Shown here: positions 63,346 to 64,000 of the stretch, piece by piece
How the letters are laid out: the number at the start of each line of letters is the position of its first letter
Numbering within the stretch: the first letter of the stretch is position 1
Source of the DNA: Penelope pileata
Taxonomy: Eukaryota; Chordata; Aves; Galliformes; Cracidae
Length of the DNA: 64,000 nt
NCBI GenBank assembly: GCA_013396635.1
Contig: WBMW01005650.1
Span: forward strand, 4,718,156 to 4,782,155
Direction: 5' to 3'
The notes under the pieces: generated by a model
Told to the model about the DNA's origin: nothing
What the model saw: only the letters and a program-made list of their open reading frames with translations
Database searches by the model: none
Made by a program: the position numbers and the translations under genes

Positions 63346-64000
63346 TGCTGCAAATGTATACAGGACAACTCTTCATCTTCCTAGCTAAGATTTCTGAGCC
63401 ATTGATTAGGATTGGTTTTGTTTGTAGAACAATGCATCCCACATCTGTCACAAATCAAGCCTGCATATTGAATCAAACAAATTCCAAGTAGACAGAATTC
63501 TATTTAAAATCTCAGTTAAAAACCTTCTAACTAAGAAACAAAAATATATAATTTTTCTATTCATGTATCCATTTGCAAAAAATCACAATGAATTCATAAC
63601 AATTAATACAGATGTAGGCAACTAACAAATTACTGTGAGCACTCCAGAAGAACTAGAGCAGCCTGGAGACCAAGATGATATGGACCTTTACCTGAAAGTC
63701 TCAAGCGGTTCCTCTGGGTACTGTTTAACAGGTCGTACGTACAACTGGTAATCTGAACATCTACAGAGGATGACAGAGGATGTATTTGTTTTTTGCCTTT
63801 TTTTTTTTTTTTTTTTTTTATTAACCAATGTAACAGATATTGGATTGATTATCAAGTCAATTGAGAACTCAAGGAAATACTTAGAAGTAGCTTCTTAAAA
63901 ATAATAATTAACTGACAAGTGTTTTATACACCGTTGTCAAGTTGTTATAGTAGTTCTAATTGGAAAGAAGACAACTGCAAGACATTTGACAGTAGTTGAC
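63346..64000. other. Unique DNA at the window end
   Basis: AT-rich sequence containing only the poly-T tract noted separately. No gene or element is visible. Confidence 0.6.
63798..63819. repeat. Poly-T tract
   Basis: An uninterrupted run of about 22 T. No retroposed copy is recognised on either side. Confidence 0.95.

Noticed and set aside
1..64000. CRISPR arrays, bacterial operons, tRNA or rRNA genes, mitochondrial insertions and LTR retroviral copies
   Set aside because: I looked for their signatures by eye (regular direct repeats with spacers, ribosome-binding sites, T-arm consensus, paired LTRs) and found none. Diverged solo LTRs or very short RNA genes cannot be excluded without a search.

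Overview
This window reads as AT-rich, gene-poor vertebrate nuclear DNA from a bird, most likely a galliform (chicken, turkey, quail or relative). Two things support this. There are at least five fragments of CR1 LINEs, some ending in the ATTCTATG-type 3' repeats typical of avian CR1. There is also one internally deleted mariner element whose termini and residual transposase reading match, as I recall them, the Galluhop/Mariner1_GG family of Gallus. No bacterial-style gene organisation, RNA gene, CRISPR array, CpG island or complete protein-coding gene is visible. Two short runs of N (23309-23342 and 34407-34419) are assembly gaps.

Layout. 1-1050: unique DNA, then a minus-strand CR1 tail and a poly-T tract. 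1.1-16.7 kb: AT-rich unique DNA with a few exon-like segments (plus 1693-1760 and 15848-15964; minus 14457-14646 and 13477-13590). 16725-17731: the longest CR1 copy, plus strand, with a decayed reverse transcriptase still showing FADD. 17.7-31.5 kb: unique DNA, an uninterrupted (AAAAG)30 array at 22505-22654, an (AAAC)n tract, a GC-richer block at 25.14-25.57 kb and the first gap. 31507-32135: two abutting minus-strand CR1 fragments of different subfamilies. 32.1-43.3 kb: unique DNA with the second gap inside a poly-T tract, a 25-bp palindrome and a three-hairpin cluster. 43340-43892: the mariner derivative. 43.9-63.1 kb: mostly unique DNA with a possible regulatory block at 44.56-44.88 kb and a cysteine-rich minus-strand open segment at 60.43-60.88 kb. 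63093-63345: a final plus-strand CR1 tail.

Gene content. I recognise no host gene. The likeliest reading is intron or intergenic DNA. Several segments have good splice-like borders and one open frame, but pseudo-exons of that quality are expected by the dozen in 64 kb, so each is given low confidence. The best is the minus-strand 60.4-kb segment: it would encode a ten-cysteine, ectodomain-like stretch with one glycosylation sequon and an in-frame splice donor just before its stop. Its phase fits a hydrophobic exon candidate at 30.6 kb. I found no convincing new biological system; the 60.4-kb segment and the deleted mariner are the items most worth checking.
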